64,000 bases of DNA, from NCBI RefSeq assembly GCF_052113225.1, contig NZ_JBFRCT010000003.1, positions 186,001-250,000 on the forward strand. The letters run 5' to 3'. The notes under the pieces were generated by a model. That model worked only from the letters and a program-made list of their open reading frames with translations, made no database searches and was not told where the DNA came from. Position numbers and translations under genes: made by a program. Shown piece after piece: positions 43,323 through 51,917 of this stretch (position 1 is its first letter; each line of letters begins with the position of its first letter). Origin of the DNA: Pristimantibacillus sp052113225. GTDB taxonomy: Bacteria; Bacillota; Bacilli; Paenibacillales; Paenibacillaceae.

Positions 43323-44279
43323 ATGGAATCGCTTGGTGAAATGTTGAAATCATGGCCTGGCGGAAAGTCGTTAAACGATCAAGCAGATCAAAGGCTTGGG
43401 GAGCTAATGGCGGACCCTCTTGTTGAGCGTCTGTTCATCAAGCACCCTGAGCTGGATGAAAGAGCGGTTCGTATGAATATGAATCGCGTCTATCAATATG
43501 TGAAGGAATATCGCAACTGCTCGAATTGTCCGGGTCTGGACAATTGCCCGAATGATTTCGAAGGACATTATACGTTGTTATCCTGCGAGACTGTAAGTGA
43601 TCAAGTCCAATTGATAGACCGGAAGGTGTCTTGCAAGAAGTTTATAGCAAGGCGCAGCGAGGATCAGATCAAGAACCGGATCCGCAGCTTCTATGTGGAT
43701 GAAGTGGCACTTAACAACGGTTACTCGGCGGATGAAATTTTGTTTAAAGATGCCAAACGGACGGAAGCGGCCTATCAAATATTAGCTTATATTGATAAGA
43801 CGAAGGAAGAAGGACTGCAAAAGGAAGGCTTGTATCTTGCCGGGAAATTCGGTACAGGCAAGACGTTCCTAATGTGCTACCTCCTGCATGAGCTTGCAAA
43901 GGCAGGTTACTCTGGAGCGATCGTCTATATGCCGGAATTCGTAGAAGACTTGAAGTCTATGATGCATGAGCCTGGGAAACTGCGGGAGACGGTAGAGATT
44001 ATGAAGGAAACCGATCTTCTAATATTTGATGATATTGGCGCAGAGAACTTGAATCCATGGGTTCGAGATCATGTGCTTGGATCTATACTCAATTACCGGA
44101 TGAACCGTAAGCCTACGCTATACACCTCTAATTATGAGCTTGATGCACTGGAGAAACACTTCAGTTTTACAAGCAAAGATGGAGATGAACAGTATAAAGG
44201 TGAGCGTCTAATGAATCGGATCAAGCCTTATGTCGAGGTCGTTATGGTAACGGGTGAGAATAAGCGAGGCCGTAAATAA
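43323..44279 (+). CDS. dnaI: primosomal helicase loader DnaI
   Basis: A 318-residue AAA+ helicase loader. The N-terminal domain holds a zinc site (CSNCPGLDNCPNDFEGH). The AAA+ domain has Walker A AGKFGTGKT, Walker B LLIFDDIGAEN and sensor segment LYTSNYE. It binds and loads the DnaC helicase. The start is ATG 43323 (MESLGEM); ATG 43317 is too close to the GGCGGGGTGA ribosome-binding site. Operon with dnaB, ending at a strong terminator. Confidence 0.94.
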   Translation: MESLGEMLKSWPGGKSLNDQADQRLGELMADPLVERLFIKHPELDERAVRMNMNRVYQYVKEYRNCSNCPGLDNCPNDFEGHYTLLSCETVSDQVQLIDRKVSCKKFIARRSEDQIKNRIRSFYVDEVALNNGYSADEILFKDAKRTEAAYQILAYIDKTKEEGLQKEGLYLAGKFGTGKTFLMCYLLHELAKAGYSGAIVYMPEFVEDLKSMMHEPGKLRETVEIMKETDLLIFDDIGAENLNPWVRDHVLGSILNYRMNRKPTLYTSNYELDALEKHFSFTSKDGDEQYKGERLMNRIKPYVEVVMVTGENKRGRK

Positions 44280-44284
44280 GAGGA

Positions 44285-44322
44285 AGAGGCTGCACATTTG
44301 TTCACATGTGCAGCCTCTTTTT
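44285..44322 (+). terminator. intrinsic terminator of dnaB-dnaI
   Basis: AGAGGCTGCACAT paired with ATGTGCAGCCTCT around a short loop, followed by TTTTTGTG. Confidence 0.92.
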
Positions 44323-44390
44323 GTGAAAATACTTTAACTATTTACCGCGTTAATAACTTGTAGTATACTCTCCTCAGGGGAGGTGAGAAA

Positions 44391-44468
44391 ATGTTACATA
44401 CTTGGAAAAATAAAGTTCAGGATGTGCAACGTTGGAAGATAGAATTGGTTTATATGAATACAGAATAA
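44391..44468 (+). CDS. possible 25-residue small peptide ORF upstream of oppA
   Basis: ATG 44391 is preceded by a near-ideal GGGGAGGTGAG six to seven bases upstream and followed by 25 codons to TAA 44466-44468. The peptide (MLHTWKNKVQDVQRWKIELV then YMNTE) is basic and amphipathic with two Trp. A TTAATA...AGTATACT stretch just upstream could be a promoter. CTCC/GGAG (44371-44384) may partly hide the ribosome-binding site. It may be a leader peptide or small protein; no homologue is known to me. The rest of 44323-44628 shows no other gene. Confidence 0.4.
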   Translation: MLHTWKNKVQDVQRWKIELVYMNTE

Positions 44469-44628
44469 GGCTGTCATCTGAGATTATGAACGCTACGTAA
44501 ATGGAAAGCAATACTTATAATGCAAATATTCAGAAAAATTAAAATATTTGAACAAATAGAAAGGCAGTGGATCATTCAGGCACCAAACGGACTGATAAAA
44601 TCACGTGCTAATTAGAGGAGGAGATAGG

Positions 44629-46371
44629 ATGATTACTCGAAAGAAACCCATGAAGTTTTTATTTCTATTAAGTATTTTGGCTATCGTAATCGCAGGCTGT
44701 TCTAGTAATAACAATGGTAACAGTACCAATTCTCCATCACCAACAGCGACAACAGCAGACGAGTCANCATCCCCTTCCGCAGAACCATCTGAAGATCCTA
44801 ATACGCCTAAAGTAGGCGGTACATTAACAGTAAGTACATTCTCCGACATCGTATCGGTCAATCCTATTTTCGTAAATGATACGGCATCCGGCGATATGCA
44901 GTATTTGTTATTCGCCCAGTTGTATGATCTAGACCGCGACGGCAACCTGGTTGTACAGCCATGGTCGATCGCTGCTGAGCTTCCACAGGTTTCGGAAGAT
45001 GGCAAAACGTATACCGTAAAAATGAAAAATACGGCCAAATGGAGTGATGGTCAGCCAATCACTGCAGAAGATTTGGTCTTTACCCTTAATACAGTGATTA
45101 ACCCAAAAACAGGTGCACCAGGTATCAGCCTTTATGACAAGGTTGGCAGTGTAGAGAAAGTCGACGACTACACGGTCAAAATTACTCTGAAGCAAGTGTA
45201 TGCACCATTCCAGTACTCCCTGATGCTCAATCCGGTGCCAAGCCATATTCTGAAGGATGTGAAGCCAGAAGAACTGCAGGCTAATCCATTCGGTAAGGAT
45301 CCTGCCAAGACGGTTACAAGTGGTCCTTGGAAATGGTCGGAATGGAAGACAGGTCAATACGTAAGTCTTGAAGCGGATCCGAATTACTGGGGTGAAGTGA
45401 AGCCAAACATTCAAAAAGTTGTGTACAAAATTTATGCGGATCAAAATACCGAGGTTCAAGCTCTGATTAAGGGTGATGTTGATACTTCACTTGCGATTCC
45501 GATTACACAGCTTGAAGCGGTAGAGAAAAATGACAAGATTAATGTGATCAAAGGGGCAACTTCAACTTACGAATATATCAGCTTCAACTTTGATGCAAAC
45601 AACTTCCCAGATAAGTTCATTCCATTCAACACGCAAAAGAGCCGTCAAGCTATTGCTTATGCTCTGAACCGCCAAGGCATGGTCGATAATGTCCTGAAAG
45701 GTACAGGTGCCCTGATGAACGCGCCATTCCTGCCAGGCTCCTGGTCAGATCCAGGAGACAAAGCAGTTAACTATGCCTATGACGCGGAGAAAGCAAAAGC
45801 CTTGCTTGCTGAAGATGGCTGGGTACCAGGTAAAGACGGTATTCTCGAAAAAGACGGCCACCGTTTCTCGTTCGAGCTGCAATACAACGCCGGTAACAGC
45901 CGCCGTGAAGCCGTATCCCAAATTATTCAGCAAAACCTGAAAGACGTTGGTATTGAAGTGAAGCCAACAGCGATTGACTTCGCAACCTGGATTGATCAGA
46001 ACATTACGCCAGGCAAATACCCTGCCATTCTCCTTGGATGGTCGCTTAGCAATCCGGATCCAGACGGTGAAAGTATCTTCTCATCGAAATACTTCCCGCC
46101 AGCAGGTCAAAACAGCGGCTGGTACAAGAACGATAAGCTCGACAAGTTATGGGTTGACGGATACTCCGTTGTAGATCAAGCAGCCCGTAAAGAGATTTAC
46201 GGTCAAATCGCAACTGAAATTTCCACAGATCTGCCTTATGTATTCCTCTATCAATACGGTAATCCGCAAGGTATCGGACCAAAAGTGAAGTATGCCCCAG
46301 AAGATGCTCCAGAGCCAACCCATCAAACAGGATACTTCTACCACATGATCAAATGGTGGCTGGCCGAATAA
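44629..46371 (+). CDS. oppA: oligopeptide ABC transporter substrate-binding lipoprotein
   Basis: A 580-residue cluster C binding protein (SBP_bac_5, OppA/DppA-like). The signal peptide ends in lipobox VIAGC, followed by a Ser/Asn/Thr-rich linker. Family stretches include VQPWSIAAELPQVSEDGKTY, TVKMKNTAKWSDGQPITAEDLVFT and AIAYALNRQGMV. It captures peptides for the OppBCDF complex. The start is ATG 44629 after AGAGGAGGAGA; an in-frame ATG at 44605 precedes that site. Base 44767 is N, leaving one codon (NCA: Ser, Pro, Thr or Ala) undetermined in the linker. A strong hairpin and an R1 array separate it from oppB. Confidence 0.92.
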   Translation: MITRKKPMKFLFLLSILAIVIAGCSSNNNGNSTNSPSPTATTADESXSPSAEPSEDPNTPKVGGTLTVSTFSDIVSVNPIFVNDTASGDMQYLLFAQLYDLDRDGNLVVQPWSIAAELPQVSEDGKTYTVKMKNTAKWSDGQPITAEDLVFTLNTVINPKTGAPGISLYDKVGSVEKVDDYTVKITLKQVYAPFQYSLMLNPVPSHILKDVKPEELQANPFGKDPAKTVTSGPWKWSEWKTGQYVSLEADPNYWGEVKPNIQKVVYKIYADQNTEVQALIKGDVDTSLAIPITQLEAVEKNDKINVIKGATSTYEYISFNFDANNFPDKFIPFNTQKSRQAIAYALNRQGMVDNVLKGTGALMNAPFLPGSWSDPGDKAVNYAYDAEKAKALLAEDGWVPGKDGILEKDGHRFSFELQYNAGNSRREAVSQIIQQNLKDVGIEVKPTAIDFATWIDQNITPGKYPAILLGWSLSNPDPDGESIFSSKYFPPAGQNSGWYKNDKLDKLWVDGYSVVDQAARKEIYGQIATEISTDLPYVFLYQYGNPQGIGPKVKYAPEDAPEPTHQTGYFYHMIKWWLAE

Positions 46372-46389
46372 GCAGCGTACAACCGATCG

Positions 46390-46430
46390 TTTACAGGAGA
46401 AGAGGGCATGGCCCTCTTCTTCCTTGTAAA
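46390..46430 (+). other. strong intercistronic hairpin between oppA and oppB
   Basis: TTTACAGGAGAAGAGGGC pairs with GCCCTCTTCTTCCTTGTAAA around ATG (one small mismatch region). No T run follows, so it is more likely an mRNA 3'-end stabiliser or partial terminator that raises binding protein levels over permeases, as in many opp-type operons. Confidence 0.7.
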
Positions 46431-46435
46431 CCTTT

Positions 46436-46624
46436 AGGTTGATGCTCACAAAGTAAGAATTGCCACAAAAAGCAGTGACAATTCTAGGTTTATGCTTTCG
46501 AAGTAGAATTGCCATAGGCAATTCTTAGGTTTATGCTTTCGAAGCAAGAATTGCCGCAAAAGCAGCGTCAATTCTAGGTTTATGCTTTCGAAGTAGAATT
46601 GCCATAGGCAATTCTTTTAGGAGG
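46436..46624 (+). promoter_or_regulatory. R1 leader array (four units) before oppB
   Basis: Four tandem units, each an ATGCTTTCGAAG(T/C)A-like hairpin followed by a GAATTGCC...(GG)CAATTC hairpin: 46436-46485, 46486-46526, 46527-46575 and 46576-46618. Units 1 and 3 are long, units 2 and 4 short, so the array is a 91-bp dimer (46436-46526) duplicated (46527-46617). AGGAGG (46619-46624) follows and oppB ATG is at 46632. Confidence 0.8.
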
Positions 46625-46631
46625 ATGGGAT

Positions 46632-47603
46632 ATGACCGAGTTTTTTATTCGCCGAACGCTTCAGTCCGTCTTGGTGCTATTCCTGATTACGCTCGTTACC
46701 TTCGGGCTTATCCATGCCGCTCCGGGAGGACCTTTTCAAATGATGCTGGCGCCGGGCTTATCGCCGGAGGCCATGAAGGTACAAGCACATAATATGGGGC
46801 TGGATCAGCCGCTCCCTCTGCAATATTTACATTGGTTAGGCAACTTGCTGCAAGGTGATTTGGGATATACGTTCAAGAATCATTTACCGATCGGCCAGGT
46901 GATTTGGCCTACCGTAGAAAACACATTTGTTCTGATGGGTGTGGCATGGCTGCTGACCCTCATCATTGCTATTCCATGGGGTATCTACAACAGCACGAAG
47001 GAGTATAGCCTCTCCGATCAGACGGCCTCTTTTATTTCGTATATTGGATTTGCGATGCCAACCTTCTGGTTCGGGATCATCCTACAGCAGATCTTCTCGA
47101 TAAAGCTGGATTGGCTGCCGCTTGCTGATATGTACACGATGGATAAAGAAGGCCAGCTTGGCGACTTGATGATGCATCTTATCTTACCCGTCTCTGTGTT
47201 AACGCTAAGTTTCCTGGCAGCATATGTGAAATATTCGCGCTCTAGCATGATGGAAGTGCTTGATAAGGATTATATCCGTACTGCACGGGCCAAAGGGGTG
47301 CGGGAAGGTAAGGTTATCTACAAGCATGCTCTCCGTAACGCTCTAATTCCTGTCATTACGATTGTTGCGCTTGACCTTCCGCTGCTTGTTGCGGGTGCGG
47401 CTTTAACCGAAAGTGTATTCAATTGGCCGGGAATGGGGCGTTTATTCGTCCAGATGGCGGTTGCACGCGAGTATTCCGTTCTTATGGCTATTACTCTTTT
47501 AACAGCTGTTATTGTTATTGTTGGCAATCTAATCGCCGATCTGCTTTATGCGGTTGTAGATCCACGTGTACAGCTTGGTAAGAGAGGGGGGAGATCGGCA
47601 TGA
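46632..47603 (+). CDS. oppB: oligopeptide ABC transporter permease OppB
   Basis: A 323-residue permease with six helices. The N-terminal FFIRRTLQSVLVLFLITLVTFGLIHAAPGGP and the EAA loop YIRTARAKGVREGKVIYKHALRNALIPV are diagnostic of OppB/DppB. It forms the channel with OppC. The start is ATG 46632, seven bases after TAGGAGG. The stop overlaps oppC (ATGA). An R1 array occupies the leader between oppA and this gene. Confidence 0.94.
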   Translation: MTEFFIRRTLQSVLVLFLITLVTFGLIHAAPGGPFQMMLAPGLSPEAMKVQAHNMGLDQPLPLQYLHWLGNLLQGDLGYTFKNHLPIGQVIWPTVENTFVLMGVAWLLTLIIAIPWGIYNSTKEYSLSDQTASFISYIGFAMPTFWFGIILQQIFSIKLDWLPLADMYTMDKEGQLGDLMMHLILPVSVLTLSFLAAYVKYSRSSMMEVLDKDYIRTARAKGVREGKVIYKHALRNALIPVITIVALDLPLLVAGAALTESVFNWPGMGRLFVQMAVAREYSVLMAITLLTAVIVIVGNLIADLLYAVVDPRVQLGKRGGRSA

Positions 47604-48571
47604 GTGAAGCCAATATGCAAACCTCTGCCATAATCCCGCCGGTTGACGTACAGGCGGTCAAGCCGCTCAAACGTCCTCCAGGGCCTTGGCGTACAGCATG
47701 GTCCAAGTTCCGCCGTAATCCATACGCAATGAGTGGTCTTGTCGTTCTACTGGTATTTGTCTTCTGTGGGGCGTTCGCTCCGTGGCTTACCAAATATGAT
47801 CCGGCAAAAATTGATTTGATGTTTGCCAATTTGAAAGCAGGGACCGATGGGCATCTACTCGGGACAGACGAAGTAGGCCGTGACATATTTGCACGATTGC
47901 TGTACAGCGCACGGATCTCCTTGACCGTTGGATTTTCCGTTGCGGCTGGATCAGTCATCATTGGAACCTTGATAGGGTCCATATCCGGTTATTTTGGAGG
48001 ATTTATTGATACCTGCTTCATGCGGCTTGTAGACGTGATGAATTCGATTCCATTATTGTTCTTGAATATTCTCGTGCTCGCGATCTTTGGTACAGAGTTC
48101 CGTTATATGATTAGCGTTCTTATTCTAACGAGTTGGATGAGTGTGGCCAGACTTGTGCGAGGCACATTCTTACAGCTTCGAGAGATGCAGTATGTGGAGG
48201 CAGCAAGGGCAATTGGGGTTTCGAACTTTGGCATTATATTTAGACATTTACTCCGTAACGCAAGCTTTCCTATTATCGTAAACGCTACGCTGATGGTAGG
48301 TGCCGCTATCCTTAGCGAATCGGCATTGTCTTATCTTGGTTTAGGGATAAAGGCTCCCGATACAAGCTGGGGACTAATGCTGACGAATGCACGTGAATTT
48401 ATGCTGATTGATCCGGTGCAATCCGTTTATCCAGGTGTCTGCATTCTGCTTGTTGTGCTTGCCGTGAATTTTATTGGCGACGGTATTCAAGACTCATTGA
48501 ACCCGCGGCAGAAAATGTCCGAGAGGAGAATCGACAGATGGCGGAAAAGCTTCTTGAAATCGAAAATCTAA
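47600..48571 (+). CDS. oppC: oligopeptide ABC transporter permease OppC
   Basis: A 323-residue permease, partner of OppB. The segment GTDGHLLGTDEVGRDIFARLLYSARISL and EAA loop YVEAARAIGVSNFGIIFRHLLRN are typical of OppC/DppC; a ~40-residue cytoplasmic extension precedes the first helix. Coupled to oppB by a four-base overlap and overlapped by oppD for 34 bases. Confidence 0.94.
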   Translation: MSEANMQTSAIIPPVDVQAVKPLKRPPGPWRTAWSKFRRNPYAMSGLVVLLVFVFCGAFAPWLTKYDPAKIDLMFANLKAGTDGHLLGTDEVGRDIFARLLYSARISLTVGFSVAAGSVIIGTLIGSISGYFGGFIDTCFMRLVDVMNSIPLLFLNILVLAIFGTEFRYMISVLILTSWMSVARLVRGTFLQLREMQYVEAARAIGVSNFGIIFRHLLRNASFPIIVNATLMVGAAILSESALSYLGLGIKAPDTSWGLMLTNAREFMLIDPVQSVYPGVCILLVVLAVNFIGDGIQDSLNPRQKMSERRIDRWRKSFLKSKI

Positions 48572-49554
48572 CAGCCGGATTTCTGACGGTAGGCGGAACA
48601 GTAAAGGCCACCGAGCATGTGTCGCTCTCACTCGACAAAGGTCAGACGGTTTGTCTGGTAGGGGAGTCCGGAAGCGGTAAAAGCGTAACTTCCCTCGCGA
48701 TCATGCGGCTGATTGATTATAATGGCGGAGCCATTCTTGAGGGCAGTATTAAGTTCCAAGGGGAAGATTTGGCGAAACGAAGCCAGGACGATATGATCCG
48801 CATTCGCGGGAATAAGATCGCTATGATTTTCCAAGATCCGATGTCTTCTTTAAATCCCGTCTACACTGTAGGAGATCAAATCGCGGAAAGTATCGTTCTT
48901 CATCAGAAGAAGAGTAAGAAAGAAGCCCGCAAAATGGCAGTTGATATGCTGCGGCTTGTTGGTATTCCGGCTCCCGAGATTCGCGCCAGACAATACCCGC
49001 ATGAGTTGTCCGGCGGGATGTGCCAGCGTGTCGTTATTGCGATTGCCTTAGCCTGCGACCCAGTATTGCTCATTGCAGATGAACCTACAACTGCGCTTGA
49101 TGTAACGGTGCAAGCCCAAATTCTTGATCTTCTTCGCAGTCTCCAGAAGGAGCTTGGCATGTCCATTCTGCTCATTACTCATGACATGGGTGTTGCGGCT
49201 GAAATGGCTGACCGCATTGCGGTCATGTATGCCGGTATTATTGTAGAAGAAGGAAGCGTGAGCGAAATATTCACACGCCCCAGCCACCCTTACACGGTAG
49301 GTCTTCTGAAATCGGTACCAGGTCTTGAGGGATCACGTGGTGATGAACTGTATACGATACGCGGCAATATTCCGGGGCTCAGCCAGCTTCCGGTAGGATG
49401 CCGCTTCCATCCACGCTGCCCCTATGCGAAGGATATTTGCCGGGAGAAGTCACCTCCATCATTCACGGTAGGGGAAGAGCATCAAGCTTCATGCTGGATG
49501 TATATGGAAGATGGCGGGGCAGCAGCATGGCAAAATGAATCGGAGCTGAGGTGA
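48538..49554 (+). CDS. oppD: oligopeptide ABC transporter ATP-binding protein OppD
   Basis: A 338-residue ABC ATPase: Walker A GESGSGKSVT, signature LSGGMCQRV, Walker B LLIADEPTTALD, H-loop ITHDM, and the oligopeptide-specific C-terminal domain (GCRFHPRCPYAKDIC) with cysteines that in relatives bind a Fe-S cluster. The start is ATG 48538, inside the end of oppC, with GAGAGGAG upstream. Confidence 0.94.
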   Translation: MAEKLLEIENLTAGFLTVGGTVKATEHVSLSLDKGQTVCLVGESGSGKSVTSLAIMRLIDYNGGAILEGSIKFQGEDLAKRSQDDMIRIRGNKIAMIFQDPMSSLNPVYTVGDQIAESIVLHQKKSKKEARKMAVDMLRLVGIPAPEIRARQYPHELSGGMCQRVVIAIALACDPVLLIADEPTTALDVTVQAQILDLLRSLQKELGMSILLITHDMGVAAEMADRIAVMYAGIIVEEGSVSEIFTRPSHPYTVGLLKSVPGLEGSRGDELYTIRGNIPGLSQLPVGCRFHPRCPYAKDICREKSPPSFTVGEEHQASCWMYMEDGGAAAWQNESELR

Positions 49555-49560
49555 GTCGAA

Positions 49561-50541
49561 ATGAAAGCGGAATATGTACTTGAGCTTCGTGGAGTCAAAA
49601 AATATTTTCCGATTCGATCGGGGCTTCTGAACCGGGTCGTTGGCCAGGTAAAAGCAGTTGATGATATAACCCTGTCGATCCGCAGAGGGGAGACGTTTGG
49701 ACTCGTTGGCGAGTCGGGCTGCGGCAAATCTACGCTTGGCCGGGTTGTACTTAATCTTCATCAGGCAACGGAAGGCGAAGTGAACTTTAATGGCACTGAT
49801 GTACAAAAGCTAAGCGGGCAGGAGCTGCGCCGGCTGCGCAAGCAGATGCAGATTATTTTCCAAGATCCGTTTGGCTCGCTTAATCCACGTTTTCTTGTAA
49901 AGGATATCATCGGAGAGCCGCTGCGGCTGCATGAGCGGATGACGGAGAGGGAGATTGACAGTCGTGTCGTAGAGCTGATGGAGCTGGTTGGACTAGATGC
50001 GACCCGTAGAAACCGATATCCGCAAGAGTTCTCCGGCGGACAGCGTCAGCGGATCGGGATTGCAAGAGCTATTGCCTTAAATCCCGAATTCATCGTAGCA
50101 GATGAAGCGGTATCTGCCCTTGACGTATCCGTTCAGTCACAGGTCATTAACCTGCTGATGAAGCTGCAGCGAGAACTAGGTCTGACCTTCTTGTTTATCG
50201 CCCATGGTCTTAATGTTGTCCGGCATATATCTGACCGGGTTGGTGTGATGTACCTGGGGAAAATCGTTGAGGTTGCGCCAACAGAGGAGCTGTTCGCTGA
50301 GCCCCTTCATCCGTATACGGCTGCGTTACTATCCGCGATCCCACGGCCGGATCCAGCACGCAGGCGGGAGAGAATTGTGCTGCAAGGGGATGTGCCGTCT
50401 CCGGCTAATCCGCCCTCGGGCTGCCGTTTCCATCCGCGTTGTCCTGCAGCAAAAGCAAAGTGTAGTGTAGAGGAGCCATTACTTCGCGAGGTTAATGGAG
50501 GGAGACAGATTGCCTGTCATTTTCCGCTGAGTGCGACTTAA
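49561..50541 (+). CDS. oppF: oligopeptide ABC transporter ATP-binding protein OppF
   Basis: A 326-residue ABC ATPase, second nucleotide-binding subunit: Walker A GESGCGKSTL, signature FSGGQRQRI, Walker B IVADEAVSALDVS, H-loop His in IAHGLNVV, and C-terminal GCRFHPRCPAAKAKC. It starts six bases after oppD with GAGGTGAG. It ends the operon; a terminator lies 14 bp downstream. Confidence 0.94.
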   Translation: MKAEYVLELRGVKKYFPIRSGLLNRVVGQVKAVDDITLSIRRGETFGLVGESGCGKSTLGRVVLNLHQATEGEVNFNGTDVQKLSGQELRRLRKQMQIIFQDPFGSLNPRFLVKDIIGEPLRLHERMTEREIDSRVVELMELVGLDATRRNRYPQEFSGGQRQRIGIARAIALNPEFIVADEAVSALDVSVQSQVINLLMKLQRELGLTFLFIAHGLNVVRHISDRVGVMYLGKIVEVAPTEELFAEPLHPYTAALLSAIPRPDPARRRERIVLQGDVPSPANPPSGCRFHPRCPAAKAKCSVEEPLLREVNGGRQIACHFPLSAT

Positions 50542-50554
50542 ATCGATAACTATG

Positions 50555-50586
50555 GAAGGCTGGGCTAACTGCCCTGCCTTTTTATT
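50555..50586 (+). terminator. intrinsic terminator of opp operon
   Basis: AAGGC(T)GGGC pairs with GCCC(T)GCCTT around TAACT with one central mismatch, then TTTTTATTTT. Confidence 0.8.
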
Positions 50587-50640
50587 TTGGCCAGCTTATA
50601 AGCTTAGCTTATACAATCAATAAATATTTTCCAATTTCTA

Positions 50641-50669
50641 TTGACAGATAATTGGGCGGCTGGTAAGAT
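50641..50669 (+). promoter_or_regulatory. sigma-A promoter of sulfate uptake operon
   Basis: TTGACA (50641-50646), 17-bp spacer and TAAGAT (50664-50669). An inverted repeat CCAATT...AATTGG (about 50631-50655) straddles the -35 and could be an operator, for example for a CymR- or CysL-type regulator. The ~95-base leader contains no SAM (S-box) riboswitch that I can recognise. Confidence 0.7.
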
Positions 50670-50769
50670 TCATCCATAACCAACTAAACAGGTAGGAATA
50701 ATACAGACTACCCGGACCACCGGATGCTAACATTATTCTTCTGTCAATAAAAATAGGGGTGTGTTGACT

Positions 50770-51882
50770 ATGAAGAGATTAGCTATTGTCCGTTCGCTTG
50801 TACTTATCCTTACGTTTACCCTGGTGCTTGCAGCATGCGGCTCCAACTCTAACTCCAATTCCAACTCAAATAAAAATGGAAATAAAGAAGCAGCCGCAAC
50901 AAACAATGCGGGTGCAGCTTCTGAAGCTCCTACAGATAAACCAAAGCCACCAGTGGAAATCCTTAACGTTTCGTATGACCCAACTCGTGAATTATATGAG
51001 AACTACAACAAAGCATTCGTAAAATATTGGAAAGATACAACTGGCCAAGACGTTACAATTAAGCAATCTCATGCCGGTTCTGGTGCACAAGCGCGTGCAG
51101 TTATCGACGGTCTGAAAGCAGACGTTGTTACTTTAGCACTTGGTTATGATATTGATGCTCTTGTAGAACCAGGACTTATTAATGCCGATTGGCAGACGAA
51201 ATTCGAACATAACAGTGCTCCATACACATCAACAATCGTTTTCCTCGTTCGTAAAGGTAATCCAAAAGGCATTAACGACTGGAGCGACCTTGTAAAAGAC
51301 GGCGTTGAAGTCATTACACCAAATCCAAAGACTTCTGGCGGCGCACGTTGGAACTATCTCGCAGCTTGGGGTTATGCTCTGAAACAAAACGGCAATGACG
51401 AAGCAAAAGCACAAGATTTCGTAAAAGAGCTGTATAAGCATGTACCTGTTCTTGATTCTGGCGCTCGTGGCGCTACAACGACATTCGTAGAAAAAGGAAT
51501 CGGCGACGTCCTGCTTGCTTGGGAGAATGAAGCATACTTGTCCGTAAAAGAACTTGGCCCAGACAAATTCGACATTGTGTATCCATCGCTCAGCATCTTG
51601 GCAGAGCCTCCAGTAGCAGTTGTTGATAAAGTAGCTGATGACCGTGGTACAAGAGAAGTAGCAGAAGGTTACCTGAAATATTTGTACTCGGATGAAGGGC
51701 AAGAAATTGCTGCACAAAACTACTACCGTCCAATCAATGAAACAATTGCTGCGAAATACAAAGATCAATTCAAAGACCTTGAACTGATTACGATCGACGA
51801 CTTTGGCGGCTGGAAGACTGCTCAAGAGAAGCACTTTAATGATGGCGGTATCTTCGACAAAATTTACACGCCAGGCTCGTAA
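50770..51882 (+). CDS. sulfate ABC transporter substrate-binding lipoprotein
   Basis: A 370-residue sulfate-binding protein of the Sbp/CysP family. Lipobox VLAAC, then an Asn/Ser-rich linker; the mature domain has LNVSYDPTRELYENYNKAF, QSHAGSGAQARAVIDGLKADV and NPKTSGGARWNYLAAWGYAL, all diagnostic of sulfate/thiosulfate receptors. The start is ATG 50770 with AGGGGTG nine bases upstream; GTG 50761 and TTG 50764 are alternatives. First gene of an operon with cysT, cysW and yezD. Confidence 0.93.
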   Translation: MKRLAIVRSLVLILTFTLVLAACGSNSNSNSNSNKNGNKEAAATNNAGAASEAPTDKPKPPVEILNVSYDPTRELYENYNKAFVKYWKDTTGQDVTIKQSHAGSGAQARAVIDGLKADVVTLALGYDIDALVEPGLINADWQTKFEHNSAPYTSTIVFLVRKGNPKGINDWSDLVKDGVEVITPNPKTSGGARWNYLAAWGYALKQNGNDEAKAQDFVKELYKHVPVLDSGARGATTTFVEKGIGDVLLAWENEAYLSVKELGPDKFDIVYPSLSILAEPPVAVVDKVADDRGTREVAEGYLKYLYSDEGQEIAAQNYYRPINETIAAKYKDQFKDLELITIDDFGGWKTAQEKHFNDGGIFDKIYTPGS

Positions 51883-51917
51883 TGATGGTGAACACTGATG
51901 AACGGAGCTGACTTCAC

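Noticed and set aside
50587..50769. SAM (S-box) riboswitch before the sulfate operon
   Set aside because: The leader is only about 95 bases and lacks the conserved S-box blocks; a DNA-binding regulator is more likely.
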